From an uncultured Clostridia bacterium (lineage in GTDB: Bacteria; Bacillota; Clostridia; TANB77; CAG-508): 64,000 bases of DNA. Each line of letters starts with the position of its first letter. Position 1 is the first letter of the stretch. A program made the position numbers and the translations under genes. Positions 44,100 through 53,258 of the stretch are shown here, one piece after another. Below the pieces are notes generated by a model. That model did not search any database, was not told the origin of the DNA, and was given only the letters and a program-made list of their open reading frames with translations. The DNA is taken from contig CANQYM010000002.1 of the NCBI GenBank assembly GCA_947628085.1, forward strand, positions 62,001-126,000, read 5' to 3'.

Positions 44100-45605
44100 A
44101 TGTTACTTAATAAATTAATTTCTAAAGTCGAAGTAATAAATAAAGTTGGTGATCTAAATTTAGATATAACTAATATACATTCAGACTCAAGAAAAATTAA
44201 AGAAGGAGGATTATTTGTTGCAATTAATGGTTTTTCTAAAAACGGTATAGAATTTATTCCAGATGCAATTAAAAATGGCGCAAAAGCTTTAATTGTAGAA
44301 CCTGATGTTGATTTAAATTCACTTAATATTCCTAAAAATATGCCTGCAATATCTGTAAAAAATACAAGAAAAGCATTAGCTGAAATCGCATGCGAATTTT
44401 ATGATAATCCTTCTAAAAAATTGAAACTTATAGGAGTTACTGGAACAAAAGGAAAAACAACTACCACATTTATGATTAAGTCTATTTTAGAAGCTCATGG
44501 GTTAAAAGTTGGCTTAATTGGTAGTATCGCAGTTTATATTAATGAGGAGAAAATTGAAGATACTGATAGAACAACTCCAGAAAGTATTGACATTCAAAAA
44601 CACTTAGCAACTATGGTAGAAAAAAATGTTGATGTTGCTATTATTGAAGTATCTTCACAAGCTATGAAATTAGATAGAGTTTCTGGTTCAGAGTTTGATA
44701 TTGGACTTTTCACTAATTTATCTGAAGACCACATAAGTCCAAAAGAACATCCAAATATGGAAGACTATTTTAACTGTAAATTAAAGCTCATAGAACAATC
44801 TAAGCATGGTGTAATTAATAATGATGATGAAACTGTTCGAAAAATAAAAACATTATTGCCTGAAAAAGATATTAAAACATTTGCTATTGACAATCCTGCT
44901 GATTTCAAAGTAAATCCAAATACAGTTGTTATTACAGATTCATATATTGACTTTTCAATATTATTTAATGGAAAAGAAGAAAAAATAGAAGCTTCAATTC
45001 CTGGAAGATTTAGTATTTATAACGCTTCTGGCGCAATTGCTGCATGTTCATATTTTGGAGTTACTGCAGATGAAATAAGACTTGCTTTAAAAGATTTAAA
45101 GGTTCTTGGAAGAAGTGAGCTTGTTCCAAATAAACTAGGACTTACAATTATGATAGATTATGCACACACACCTTCTAGTCTAGAAAGCATATTAAAAGCT
45201 GTTAAGACTTATGCTAAAGGTAAAGTAATTTGTGCTTGGGGTGTTGGTGGTGATAGAGATACTGCAAAACGTCCTATTATGGGAGAAATTTCTGGAAGAC
45301 TTGCAGATTTTACAGTTTTAATGTCTGATCAAGTTCGTACAGAAGATCCTCTAAAAATATTAAAAGAAATTGAAGTTGGAATTATTCCAACAGGAAAACC
45401 TTATAAAATAATTGTAGATAGAACTGAAGGAATTAAATATGCTATTTCAATAGCAAAACCTGGTGATATTATTGTTATACCAGGTCTTGGACATGACTTA
45501 TACTTAGAAAGAAATGGTGTAAAATATCCTTATGATGAAAGAAAAGTTATTGCTAAATTAATTGATGAAATGATAGAATCTGGTGAAAGAACACCTGTAG
45601 AATAA
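44100..45605 (+). CDS. murE: MurE-type UDP-MurNAc-tripeptide ligase, divergent
   Basis: Adds the third amino acid to the peptidoglycan precursor. 501 residues from ATG 44100, with GGAGG 7 nt upstream. Domain 1 has HSDSRKIKEGGLFVAI, the ATP loop is VTGTKGKTTTT, and the carbamylated-Lys region DYFNCKLKL and MIDYAHTPSS are present. Two normally fixed places differ: EVSSQAM where EVSSHAL is usual, and DQVR where diaminopimelate-adding enzymes have DNPR. The Arg that contacts meso-DAP is kept. dapF nearby argues for meso-DAP, but specificity is not certain, and a second MurE elsewhere is possible. Confidence 0.85.
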   Translation: MLLNKLISKVEVINKVGDLNLDITNIHSDSRKIKEGGLFVAINGFSKNGIEFIPDAIKNGAKALIVEPDVDLNSLNIPKNMPAISVKNTRKALAEIACEFYDNPSKKLKLIGVTGTKGKTTTTFMIKSILEAHGLKVGLIGSIAVYINEEKIEDTDRTTPESIDIQKHLATMVEKNVDVAIIEVSSQAMKLDRVSGSEFDIGLFTNLSEDHISPKEHPNMEDYFNCKLKLIEQSKHGVINNDDETVRKIKTLLPEKDIKTFAIDNPADFKVNPNTVVITDSYIDFSILFNGKEEKIEASIPGRFSIYNASGAIAACSYFGVTADEIRLALKDLKVLGRSELVPNKLGLTIMIDYAHTPSSLESILKAVKTYAKGKVICAWGVGGDRDTAKRPIMGEISGRLADFTVLMSDQVRTEDPLKILKEIEVGIIPTGKPYKIIVDRTEGIKYAISIAKPGDIIVIPGLGHDLYLERNGVKYPYDERKVIAKLIDEMIESGERTPVE

Positions 45606-45679
45606 CAAAAAATAAGATTCTATAAAAGTTTCATTAAAAAATTAATATAAATAATATAAAATTTAATTTAGCAAAATGC

Positions 45680-45711
45680 AAATCCGCGGGAAGTCCCGCG
45701 GATTTTTGTTT
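45680..45711 (+). terminator. GC-rich terminator after murE
   Basis: A perfect 11-bp stem AAATCCGCGGG/CCCGCGGATTT (45680-45690 with 45695-45705), followed by TTTTTGTTT on the plus side. It also fits as an end for the minus-strand relic at 45720-45812. Confidence 0.82.
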
Positions 45712-45719
45712 CACCTCCG

Positions 45720-45812
45720 TCAATTAGATGATTGTCCGGCAATGGTTATGACCATAACCACAATGGGCTCAACGGCTTCGGCACCAACCTGCTGCAACGC
45801 GGGCAACCAGTC
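45720..45812 (-). pseudogene. GC-rich relic: 3' end of an unidentified gene
   Basis: A minus-strand frame of 30 codons (about DWLPALQQVGAEAVEPIVV and onward to TGA) has no start codon and no coding sequence before it; the upstream DNA returns abruptly to AT-rich. Bases 45721-45780 have 28 G+C of 60. Directly after the stop are GGAGGTG and a strong hairpin. It looks like the tail of a lost gene, but a structured RNA is also possible. Protein family not recognised. Confidence 0.35.
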
Positions 45813-45863
45813 ATGTAATTTTCTATTTTAATTTTAAATTTTTTTATAATATTTAATATTCAT

Positions 45864-46688
45864 TTATATATCAATCTTTCCTTCAAACACTTTTTCTGCT
45901 GGTCCTATTAGCGTTACATTTTCATTTTTATAAACTGTTTTTAAATTTCCACCTAATATTTCCACATTTAATTCATTTTTTGTGGATTTATATTTGTTTG
46001 ATATAACAGCAGATGCACAAGTTCCAGTTCCACAAGAAAAAGTTTCCCCTACACCTCTTTCCCAAAATTTTACCTTTATATTTGTGTTATCAATTATTTG
46101 AACAAATTCTACATTTGTTTTATTTGGAAAATATTTATAATCTTCAATAAGTTTTCCATATTTTTCTATATCTATTTTTCTTAAATCATCTACAAAACAT
46201 ACAGCATGTGGATTTCCCATAGAAAGTGGATACACCTTCATTCCTTCTATATGTATACTTCCTTTATAATTATTTTCTAAATATATAACTGGAATATCTT
46301 GTAGATTAAATATCGGACTCCCCATATCCACACTTACTTTTAAAACTGTTTCTCCTTCTATTTCTAATTTAACTTTTTTTATACCAGATAAAGTTTCTAT
46401 CTCAAATTCGTCTTTATTAATTAAGTTTTTTTCATAAACATATTTTGAAAAACATCTAATTCCATTTCCACACATTTCCGCTTCACTGCCATCTTTATTA
46501 AAAATTCTCATTTTAAAATCTGCTTTTTTGCTTTTTTGAACTATTAAAATACCATCTGCTCCTACTCCAAAATGTCTATCACATAAAAATTCTGCTAATA
46601 ATTTGTAGCTATATTCTAATGAGTTTTCTAAATAATCTATTATAATAAAATCATTACCTGTAGCCTGCATTTTACAAAAAGAAAACAT
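45864..46688 (-). CDS. dapF: Diaminopimelate epimerase
   Basis: Interconverts LL- and meso-diaminopimelate for lysine and peptidoglycan synthesis. 274 residues. Both catalytic cysteines are in their usual settings: MCGNGIRCF and SCGTGTCASA. The N-terminus MQATGNDFIIID and NPHAVCFVDD are family hallmarks. AGAGGTG precedes the ATG. It is convergent with murE across a 258-nt gap. Confidence 0.96.
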   Translation of the reverse strand: MFSFCKMQATGNDFIIIDYLENSLEYSYKLLAEFLCDRHFGVGADGILIVQKSKKADFKMRIFNKDGSEAEMCGNGIRCFSKYVYEKNLINKDEFEIETLSGIKKVKLEIEGETVLKVSVDMGSPIFNLQDIPVIYLENNYKGSIHIEGMKVYPLSMGNPHAVCFVDDLRKIDIEKYGKLIEDYKYFPNKTNVEFVQIIDNTNIKVKFWERGVGETFSCGTGTCASAVISNKYKSTKNELNVEILGGNLKTVYKNENVTLIGPAEKVFEGKIDI

Positions 46689-46829
46689 ACAATCACCTCT
46701 TGGTTAAATTGTATGTTTTTGCTTTATTAATATTCTTTTATTTTATAAAAAACTCTTTTAAGTACATTTTTTAAAGTTTCAGTTTATTAAGTTATACACT
46801 ACTTGTATATTTACATTCACTACAAAAAG

Positions 46830-49070
46830 CTATTGAGCATTGCTTAATTGCTCTTTTACTACAACATTAATTATTGTTCCTTCTTCAACTTGAGTTCCAA
46901 ATGAAGGGTCTTGGGATACAACTATTCCACTTGAACCATCTATGTTAATATTTAGATTTCTAGCTTTTAGTGTAGCAATTGCTTGGCCTATTCCCATTTC
47001 TTCTATGTTTGGAACTTCAACCATTGTTTTTTCTTGATTTTCATTTTGATATAGCTGAATTGTTGAATTTTCAATTAAAGCATTTCCATATTTAGGTACT
47101 TGTTCTTTTATAACAACTTCGTCTGGATTTCCATCTATATGAGTTGTTACATTAAATTCTAATTCTTGTAAGTGTGTTGTTGCTTGAGTTGCTGTCATTC
47201 CTGTTACATTAGGAACAGAAATTAGGTTTCTTTGCTCTGTTGGTGCCACAGTTGTGTTTGATGCTACACCTAAATAAGGTAAAACTTCTGATAAAATTTG
47301 AGCTGTAACTGGACCGGCAACTTGACCACCTTGGTGGTTAGCTCCTTCTGAAAGTCCATATAAAGCAACTAATGTAACTATTTGTGTGTTTTCAATTGGT
47401 GATATTGCTATAAATGAAGCTACATAGCCTTCATCTTCTCTTCCTACTGGTGGCTCAGAAGTTCCACTTTTTCCTCCTATGGCAAAGCCTTCAACTGAAG
47501 CTCGCCATCCAGTTCCATCTGTAACAACAGATTTCATCATGTCTTTTATTTTATCTGTTGTTTCTTTAGAAACAACTTGTCTAATTTCTTTAGTTTCTAC
47601 TTTTTCTTTGCTTTCTGTATCTGTGTTTTCTATTTCTTTAATAATTTTTGGTTTTACTAAAACACCATCATTACAAATTGCAGATACAGCTGTTATTAGT
47701 TGAAGTGGTGATATTTCAAATCTTTGACCAAATGACATTGTTGCAAGCTCAACAGGACCAATTTGTTCTAATTTGTAGAAAGTTCCTGGATATGCTCTTG
47801 CTATATCATTTCCCACACTATCAAAAAGTCCAAAAGCTTGATAATATTTATATAGATTTTTAGCAGTAACTCTTTGACCTAACTGCATAAAAGCAGGATT
47901 GCAAGAATTGCATAAAGCTTCTCTTAAAGATTGTGCTCCATGTGGATTATCTGCTCTCCAACAACTTATTTCTTGATCTGCTACTTGATAAGAACCTGAA
48001 CAATAAAATTCTTTTTCTGTATCTGTTTCAACAAAACCTTCTTCTAAAGCTGCTGCAGCTGTTATTAATTTAAAAGTGGATCCTGGTTCATATGTTCCAG
48101 AAACTGCTCTATTTTTCCATAAGTTTTGTAAATTTGTACTTTTATCAGTACTTTCTAAAGTGTTCCATTCTTCTTCTGTAAATCCTGTTCGTGAAAAATC
48201 AAATGGTTGATTTAAATTATAATCTGGATAAGTTGCCATGGCTAATATTTCACCATTTTGTGGATTCATTATAACAACATTTCCACCAGTAGAAGATGAA
48301 TTTTTCTCAACAGCCTGCTCTAAATATTTTTCTGCTATTGATTGAATATTTGCATCTATTGTTAAGTAGATATTTCTTCCATTTTCAGAAGCCACATATT
48401 GTTCATCTTCATCTGAAATAGCTTTTTTAGTAGCATCAACTGTTGTAACAATTTTTCCAGCAGTTCCTGTTAAAATATCATCATATCTTTCTTCTAATCC
48501 TGTTTGTCCATTATTATCTGTTCCGCAAAATCCAATTAAATTTGAAGCTAAATCATTATTTGGATAATATCTTTTAGAATCTGCATCTATATTTATTCCT
48601 GAAACAATGTCATTATCAGATATCCATTTTTCTAGTTTATCTATTTTGTCTTTCTCTACTTTTTTCTCTATTACAATTACTGTTTTATTAGAATTTAGTT
48701 TTTCCATCATTTCATCATAAGTAATGTCAAATATGCTAGATATTCCTTCTGCTATTACTTCTTTTGGTACTTCTTTTTTGTTTTTATAATTAACTTTGCC
48801 TGGATTTAATGAAACTGTATCTACAGGTATACTTTGAGCTAATATTGCTCCATTTGCATCATATATTGTTCCTCTGTTTGGACTTAAGATTTGTGTTCTA
48901 ACTTGTTGATTATATGCCCTTTCTGACCATTTTTTTCCTTCAACAAATTGAATAATTATTAAATGCCCTGAAACAACAAGGAATAATAAAGTTGCTACAA
49001 TTCCTATAAATATTAATCTTAAATTAAATTTAACATTTTGATTATCTTTCTTTTTAGAGCCTTTTTTCAT
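46830..49070 (-). CDS. Class B penicillin-binding protein with PASTA domains (SpoVD/FtsI type)
   Basis: Transpeptidase for septal or spore-type wall. 746 residues from ATG 49070, with GGAG 7 nt upstream. Short cytoplasmic head rich in Lys, one membrane segment (about 20-42), dimerisation domain (starting RGTIYDANGAILAQS), transpeptidase domain with STFK (in YEPGSTFKLIT), SCN (in CNSCNPAFMQLG) and KSGTSEP, then two PASTA repeats (about 625-745). No ftsI follows ftsL in the mra cluster at 16.7-19 kb, so this is probably the division PBP. A J-like gene lies 28 nt upstream. Confidence 0.93.
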   Translation of the reverse strand: MKKGSKKKDNQNVKFNLRLIFIGIVATLLFLVVSGHLIIIQFVEGKKWSERAYNQQVRTQILSPNRGTIYDANGAILAQSIPVDTVSLNPGKVNYKNKKEVPKEVIAEGISSIFDITYDEMMEKLNSNKTVIVIEKKVEKDKIDKLEKWISDNDIVSGINIDADSKRYYPNNDLASNLIGFCGTDNNGQTGLEERYDDILTGTAGKIVTTVDATKKAISDEDEQYVASENGRNIYLTIDANIQSIAEKYLEQAVEKNSSSTGGNVVIMNPQNGEILAMATYPDYNLNQPFDFSRTGFTEEEWNTLESTDKSTNLQNLWKNRAVSGTYEPGSTFKLITAAAALEEGFVETDTEKEFYCSGSYQVADQEISCWRADNPHGAQSLREALCNSCNPAFMQLGQRVTAKNLYKYYQAFGLFDSVGNDIARAYPGTFYKLEQIGPVELATMSFGQRFEISPLQLITAVSAICNDGVLVKPKIIKEIENTDTESKEKVETKEIRQVVSKETTDKIKDMMKSVVTDGTGWRASVEGFAIGGKSGTSEPPVGREDEGYVASFIAISPIENTQIVTLVALYGLSEGANHQGGQVAGPVTAQILSEVLPYLGVASNTTVAPTEQRNLISVPNVTGMTATQATTHLQELEFNVTTHIDGNPDEVVIKEQVPKYGNALIENSTIQLYQNENQEKTMVEVPNIEEMGIGQAIATLKARNLNINIDGSSGIVVSQDPSFGTQVEEGTIINVVVKEQLSNAQ

Positions 49071-49098
49071 TATTTTCTCCAATTTTATTTAACGAGTT

Positions 49099-49878
49099 TT
49101 ATTTAAAAATACCCATTATTGAATTTACAAAAATTCTTACTATGTCTACAAGTGATTTTATTATAAAATTATTTTTATATAAATCTTGTAGTAAATTTCT
49201 TACAGGTGGTATTTGCCAAGCTATAAAACATACTAATATAGTTACAGCTAAAACTATTATTATATTTTTTATTTTTTTAAATGTTAATGGTGTTTTTTCA
49301 TTATGTTCTAGTTGTTTAAAATAGTCATTATAAGCCTTATTATATGCTTGATTATATTCTTCTTCAACTTTCTGTGCTTTTTTTAATTTTTCCTTAAAAT
49401 CTTTTTCCGCCATCCTTCTAACTTCTTGCTTTTCTTCTTCTGTTAAATTAACATCTTCTTCTATTTCTTCATTTTCATAATTGTTTTCTTCATCATAAAA
49501 CTCACTATCATCTTTTGCTGTTTGAGTTTTATTGCTTGTATTTGAAATATTTTCTTCTACCTCATTTATCTGTTCATTTTGAGCATTGTTTGAATTATTT
49601 TCATTATTTGTGCTTTCATTATTTGTTACAACATTTTGTATTAAGTTTTCTGCCCTTTTCTTAGCTAAATCGTTATCATATTTTTTTCTTTTCTCGTCAT
49701 TCATAACAATTTCATAAGCTATTTTTAGCTTATTTAAAATCATTTCATTTTCCTTGTTTTCTTCATCAGAAATATTAGGATCTACTCTATATTCAATTAT
49801 TAATTTTTGATAAGATTTTTCTATTTCTTCTTTAGAAGCATTCTCTTTAACTTCTAATAAATCATATATAGTAATCAT
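49099..49878 (-). CDS. Membrane-anchored J-domain-like protein lacking HPD
   Basis: 259 residues. The N-terminal 70 residues follow the J-domain pattern (MITIYDLLEVKENASKEEIE at the start, LKIAYEIVMNDEKRKKYD at the end), but the loop that must read HPD for DnaK stimulation reads YRVDPN. A Glu/Asn-rich linker, a short coiled coil (about 140-195), one membrane segment (about 204-222) and an amphipathic end follow. A tail-anchored orientation with the J-like head in the cytoplasm fits. AGGTG precedes the ATG. It lies just before the PBP gene. Confidence 0.8.
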   Translation of the reverse strand: MITIYDLLEVKENASKEEIEKSYQKLIIEYRVDPNISDEENKENEMILNKLKIAYEIVMNDEKRKKYDNDLAKKRAENLIQNVVTNNESTNNENNSNNAQNEQINEVEENISNTSNKTQTAKDDSEFYDEENNYENEEIEEDVNLTEEEKQEVRRMAEKDFKEKLKKAQKVEEEYNQAYNKAYNDYFKQLEHNEKTPLTFKKIKNIIIVLAVTILVCFIAWQIPPVRNLLQDLYKNNFIIKSLVDIVRIFVNSIMGIFK

Positions 49879-49928
49879 GTTTCACCTATTTACCTTCCAT
49901 ATAAATTAAAAAATATATTTATTTAAAA

Positions 49929-50486
49929 CTAAATATCATAAAAATATGTTGCTTCTAAATCTGCTTCATGCATAAGAAGAGCTAATGGATATTTTTTAAA
50001 AGCAAGTCCAATAGTTGTGTATAGTTCTTTTGGCTCTGTGAAACCCATGTGCCATCTTATACAATATTTTTCTTCACTAGTAAGTTTTAAATATTCTGTA
50101 AGCATCATAACACTTTTTTCACCATGTCCATAAGGTATTGTATCATCAACTGTGTAGTATGGAACTTTTTCCCATTCTCCAAATTCATTTTTAGCATTTC
50201 TGTAATCGACTTTATAAAAGTTTACTTTGCAAATGTCGTGTAATAATGCAATTATTATGATACTATCTTCTGAAGAATTTATTTCTATTTCAGATTTTTT
50301 TACTTTATTTTTCAAAATTTCATAAACTTTCATACTATGTTCTAATAATCCACCTTCGTAGTTTCCATGAAATCTAGTACTAGCAGGTGCTTTAAAAAAA
50401 TCTGTTTTTGTTTCTAGAAAATCTATTAGTTTATCCATTCCCTCTCTATTAGTTGATTTTAATAATTTTATAAATTCTTCTTTCAT
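49929..50486 (-). CDS. HD-domain phosphohydrolase
   Basis: 185 residues. HD-superfamily metal-site residues are visible: EHSMKVYE (first His), LLHDICK (the HD pair), and later His residues in YGHGEKS and RWHMGF. Such proteins hydrolyse phosphate esters of nucleotides or nucleic acids; the substrate cannot be told here. It precedes the J-like gene by 50 nt. The only AAGGG candidate binding site is rather far (about 17 nt) from the ATG. Confidence 0.88.
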   Translation of the reverse strand: MKEEFIKLLKSTNREGMDKLIDFLETKTDFFKAPASTRFHGNYEGGLLEHSMKVYEILKNKVKKSEIEINSSEDSIIIIALLHDICKVNFYKVDYRNAKNEFGEWEKVPYYTVDDTIPYGHGEKSVMMLTEYLKLTSEEKYCIRWHMGFTEPKELYTTIGLAFKKYPLALLMHEADLEATYFYDI

Positions 50487-50647
50487 ATTTTTAAATTTAG
50501 ATTTTCCCTTCTTTTTATTTTAAATCTTTTTTATTTTCAATTAATTTTATCATATAGAATTTAAAAAAACAACATATTGAATTTCTTATTATATGGATTA
50601 TTTATATATAATAGAATATTAAAATTTGAGCATTGAATTTTAAATAA

Positions 50648-51022
50648 TTAATATCCTGATTTTTTATTTTTCATATAGTTTTCAATATTTTCTGAAATAT
50701 TTTTCCCTTGTTGTAATTCATTAAATAGAATATCTTCATTTTGTTTACTTCCAAATGTGAAATCCTCCAAAATATTATTTGGATTAACTTCTAAAGCATT
50801 GCAAATTATTATGAACTTGTTTAATGTAAGACCATATATTCCATTTTCTATTTGAATAATGTAGGTTGGAGTCATCATAGTTCTCGTTGCTAAATCGGAA
50901 GTAGAAATGTTTTTAGAAATTCTTATTTCTTTTATTTTTAAACCAATTTCTTTGTTAAAATCTTTTTTATGGTTAAAAATATATTGATTTACCTTTAAGG
51001 TTTCTGAATTAGAATTATACAT
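50648..51022 (-). CDS. XRE-family helix-turn-helix regulator
   Basis: 124 residues from ATG 51022, with AAAGGAGTG upstream; the frame extends further but without support. Residues about 26-85 form an HTH_3/XRE domain: LKIKEIRISKNISTSDLATR, TPTYIIQIENG and LNKFIIICNALEVNPNNILED. The C-terminal tail is helical. Target unknown. It is flanked by AT-rich gaps; the ferredoxin gene is upstream on the same strand, separated by a terminator. Confidence 0.9.
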   Translation of the reverse strand: MYNSNSETLKVNQYIFNHKKDFNKEIGLKIKEIRISKNISTSDLATRTMMTPTYIIQIENGIYGLTLNKFIIICNALEVNPNNILEDFTFGSKQNEDILFNELQQGKNISENIENYMKNKKSGY

Positions 51023-51105
51023 ATTTATCACTCCTTTAAAAAAAGTAAAACTATAATAGCATATAAAACATTTGTTTGTCAATATTGTATTTTAATATTT
51101 TTAAA

Positions 51106-51144
51106 CAAAAAAATAACAACAATCGATTTTCATCAATTGCTGTT
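51106..51144 (-). terminator. Terminator after the ferredoxin gene
   Basis: A 13-bp stem (51115-51127 with 51132-51144, two G-T pairs) closed by a GAAA tetraloop on the minus strand and followed by ATTTTTTTG. Textbook intrinsic terminator. Confidence 0.9.
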
Positions 51145-51167
51145 TTTTAAAGTAAGTATTTTAAATA

Positions 51168-51344
51168 TTATTCTTCTGATGGAGTTGGGGCCTCTACTGG
51201 GCAAACTCCTGCACATGTACCACAAGATATGCAGACACTTTCATCTACAACATATCTTTCTGCTCCTTGAGATATGCATGTCATAGGACAAGCACTTGCA
51301 CATGCTCCACAAGAAATACATTTTTCTGAAATTTTATATGCCAT
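51168..51344 (-). CDS. 2[4Fe-4S] ferredoxin
   Basis: Small electron carrier of 58 residues, clostridial type. Eight cluster ligands are in two CxxCxxCxxxCP sets: Cys9, 12, 15, 19 and Cys38, 41, 44, 48. An extra Cys23 is present. AGGAGG precedes the ATG. Short acidic C-terminus (EAPTPSEE). It lies 81 nt downstream of ricT on the same strand. Such a ferredoxin supports an anaerobic metabolism. Confidence 0.96.
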   Translation of the reverse strand: MAYKISEKCISCGACASACPMTCISQGAERYVVDESVCISCGTCAGVCPVEAPTPSEE

Positions 51345-51425
51345 CTAAAACTCCTCCTTTCATAATATTTAGGTAACTTTTACCTTTATCTATTCTAAGT
51401 TCTATTTTCATAGAATTATAATAGT

Positions 51426-52355
51426 CTAAATATCATCTTGTGATGTGTTTTTCTTATCGTCGTCATCAAGTTTTTCCATTTTTTCTAGTTCTTTTAAATC
51501 TTCTTCATTTTCAACATTTAATTTGTCATCTTCTTCAACTGCATCTTTTATTACCACAACATCTTTTGCATCATGTTTTTTAAAGTAAAAATCTTCTCCA
51601 TCTTGGTATTTAACTCTTACGACTTCTTTTAAAGTTTCAACTGCAGATACTTCTCCAGTTCCTTCAGATGTTTTTACTATTGCACCTATTTTAGGTAATC
51701 TTTTTAATTTTTCTTCATACACATTTTGCTCATATTTTAAACAACACATCAATCTTCCACAGTTTCCAGATATTTTTGAAGGATTTAATGATATGTTTTG
51801 TTCTTTTGCCATTTTTATAGAAACTGTTTCGAAGTTTCCTAAAAATGAACAACAGCAAAGCTGTCTTCCACAAATTCCATTTCCGCCACATCTTTTTACT
51901 TCATCTCTTACACCTATTTGACGAAGTTCTATTCTTGTTCTAAATACAGATGCTAAGTCTTTAACAAGCTCTCTAAAATCAATTCTCTTATCTGCTGTAA
52001 AATAGAAAATTACTTTAGAGCCATCATATTTATATTCAACATCAATAAGTTTCATTGGAAGTCCGTGTTTTTCTATTTTTTCTAAACAAATTTTAAAAGC
52101 ATCTTTTTCTTTTGCTTTATTTTGTAATCTCATTTTTTCATCTTTTTCTGTTACAATTCTTATAATCTTTTTTAAAGGTTCTGAAATTTCGCTGTCTTCT
52201 ACTTCTTTACTTACTATTACAACTTCTCCATATTCTTCTCCCATTGCTGTATCAACAATAACTTTTGTTCCTTGTTGCAAACCAGTTATATTACCAGGGT
52301 CAAAATAATACATTTTTCCAGGTCTTTTAAATCTAACTCCTGTTACTACTTTCAT
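51426..52355 (-). CDS. ricT: RicT (PSP1/YaaT) iron-sulfur RNA-processing subunit
   Basis: 309 residues with the PSP1 domain: VVTGVRFKRPGKMYYFDPG at the start, FYFTADKRIDFRELVKDLA, then the Cys-rich block RCGGNGICGRQLCCCSFLG and NCGRLMCCLKYE, which in the Bacillus subtilis RicAFT complex binds an iron-sulfur cluster. That complex assists RNase Y in mRNA maturation and affects competence, biofilm and sporulation. The acidic tail after about 260 is lineage-specific. It starts inside the end of holB (23-nt overlap), the usual neighbour in Firmicutes. Confidence 0.95.
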   Translation of the reverse strand: MKVVTGVRFKRPGKMYYFDPGNITGLQQGTKVIVDTAMGEEYGEVVIVSKEVEDSEISEPLKKIIRIVTEKDEKMRLQNKAKEKDAFKICLEKIEKHGLPMKLIDVEYKYDGSKVIFYFTADKRIDFRELVKDLASVFRTRIELRQIGVRDEVKRCGGNGICGRQLCCCSFLGNFETVSIKMAKEQNISLNPSKISGNCGRLMCCLKYEQNVYEEKLKRLPKIGAIVKTSEGTGEVSAVETLKEVVRVKYQDGEDFYFKKHDAKDVVVIKDAVEEDDKLNVENEEDLKELEKMEKLDDDDKKNTSQDDI

Positions 52356-53247
52356 TTAATTCCTCCCATATTTCGAAAAGCAAATTATCAATGCTCATAT
52401 CGAAATTGCAATTACTTCTAAGCCTTTTTTCACATTTATTAACATATTTTATGCAATTAGCATATTTTTGATTTTCGTTAATTTTTGAATATAAACAAAC
52501 TACTATGTAATCTAAAATGTCATAAATGTTTTCTTTATCATAAACTATTTTTCCATCTAATAAAAATTCTATTAAACTTTTTTTATCTATGCTTGAAATT
52601 AGTAATTCTATTTTTTCGTATTTATCTTTAGACTCTTTTAATTTTATGGCTTTTCCAATGCTTCCATCAAATGACTTTAATAAATTTTTTGATATATTCT
52701 CATATCCTAGTATATTTATTGCATAGCTATATAATTCTTTTTCTTCAATATTTTTTAATTTTATAGTCATACACCTAGATTTTATTGTGTTTAAAATTAG
52801 ATTTTCATTTGAAGATATAAGAATTATTACAGCAAATTCTGGAGGCTCTTCTAATGTTTTTAATAAACAATTCTGTGCCTCGGTTGTCATTTTTTCGCAA
52901 TCGTTTATTATATAAACTTTTTTATCAGAAACAATTGGTTTTTCTATTACTTTTTCTGTTAATGCTCTTATTTCATCTATTTTTATATTTTCACCAGATT
53001 CATTTATTAAATAAAAATCTGGATGATTTTTTCCGCTAAAACATGTACATGATTTACATGTACATGCCTTATCTTCTGTATTTTTATTTAAACATAAAAT
53101 TTTTTTTGCAAATTCTTTTGCTATAAGTAATTTTCCTATGCCACTTGTTCCTAAAAACAAATAGCTATGTAAAATATTATTTTGTTTTATACTATTTAAT
53201 AAATAATCTTTTACATCTTGATTACCTATAATTTCATTAAAATCCAA
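52333..53247 (-). CDS. holB: DNA polymerase III clamp-loader subunit delta'
   Basis: 304 residues, part of the clamp loader that opens the sliding clamp at replication primers. P-loop-like FLGTSGIGKLLIAKE, a zinc-binding set of Cys (CLNKNTEDKACTCKSC), NDCEKMTTEAQNCLLKTLEEPP and the SRC motif (KSRCMTIKLK). TTG start with GAGGT 7 nt upstream. Overlaps ricT by 23 nt and follows lepB by 11 nt. It has a somewhat short C-terminal domain. Confidence 0.95.
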   Translation of the reverse strand: MDFNEIIGNQDVKDYLLNSIKQNNILHSYLFLGTSGIGKLLIAKEFAKKILCLNKNTEDKACTCKSCTCFSGKNHPDFYLINESGENIKIDEIRALTEKVIEKPIVSDKKVYIINDCEKMTTEAQNCLLKTLEEPPEFAVIILISSNENLILNTIKSRCMTIKLKNIEEKELYSYAINILGYENISKNLLKSFDGSIGKAIKLKESKDKYEKIELLISSIDKKSLIEFLLDGKIVYDKENIYDILDYIVVCLYSKINENQKYANCIKYVNKCEKRLRSNCNFDMSIDNLLFEIWEELNESSNRS

Positions 53248-53258
53248 TTATTTTACCT

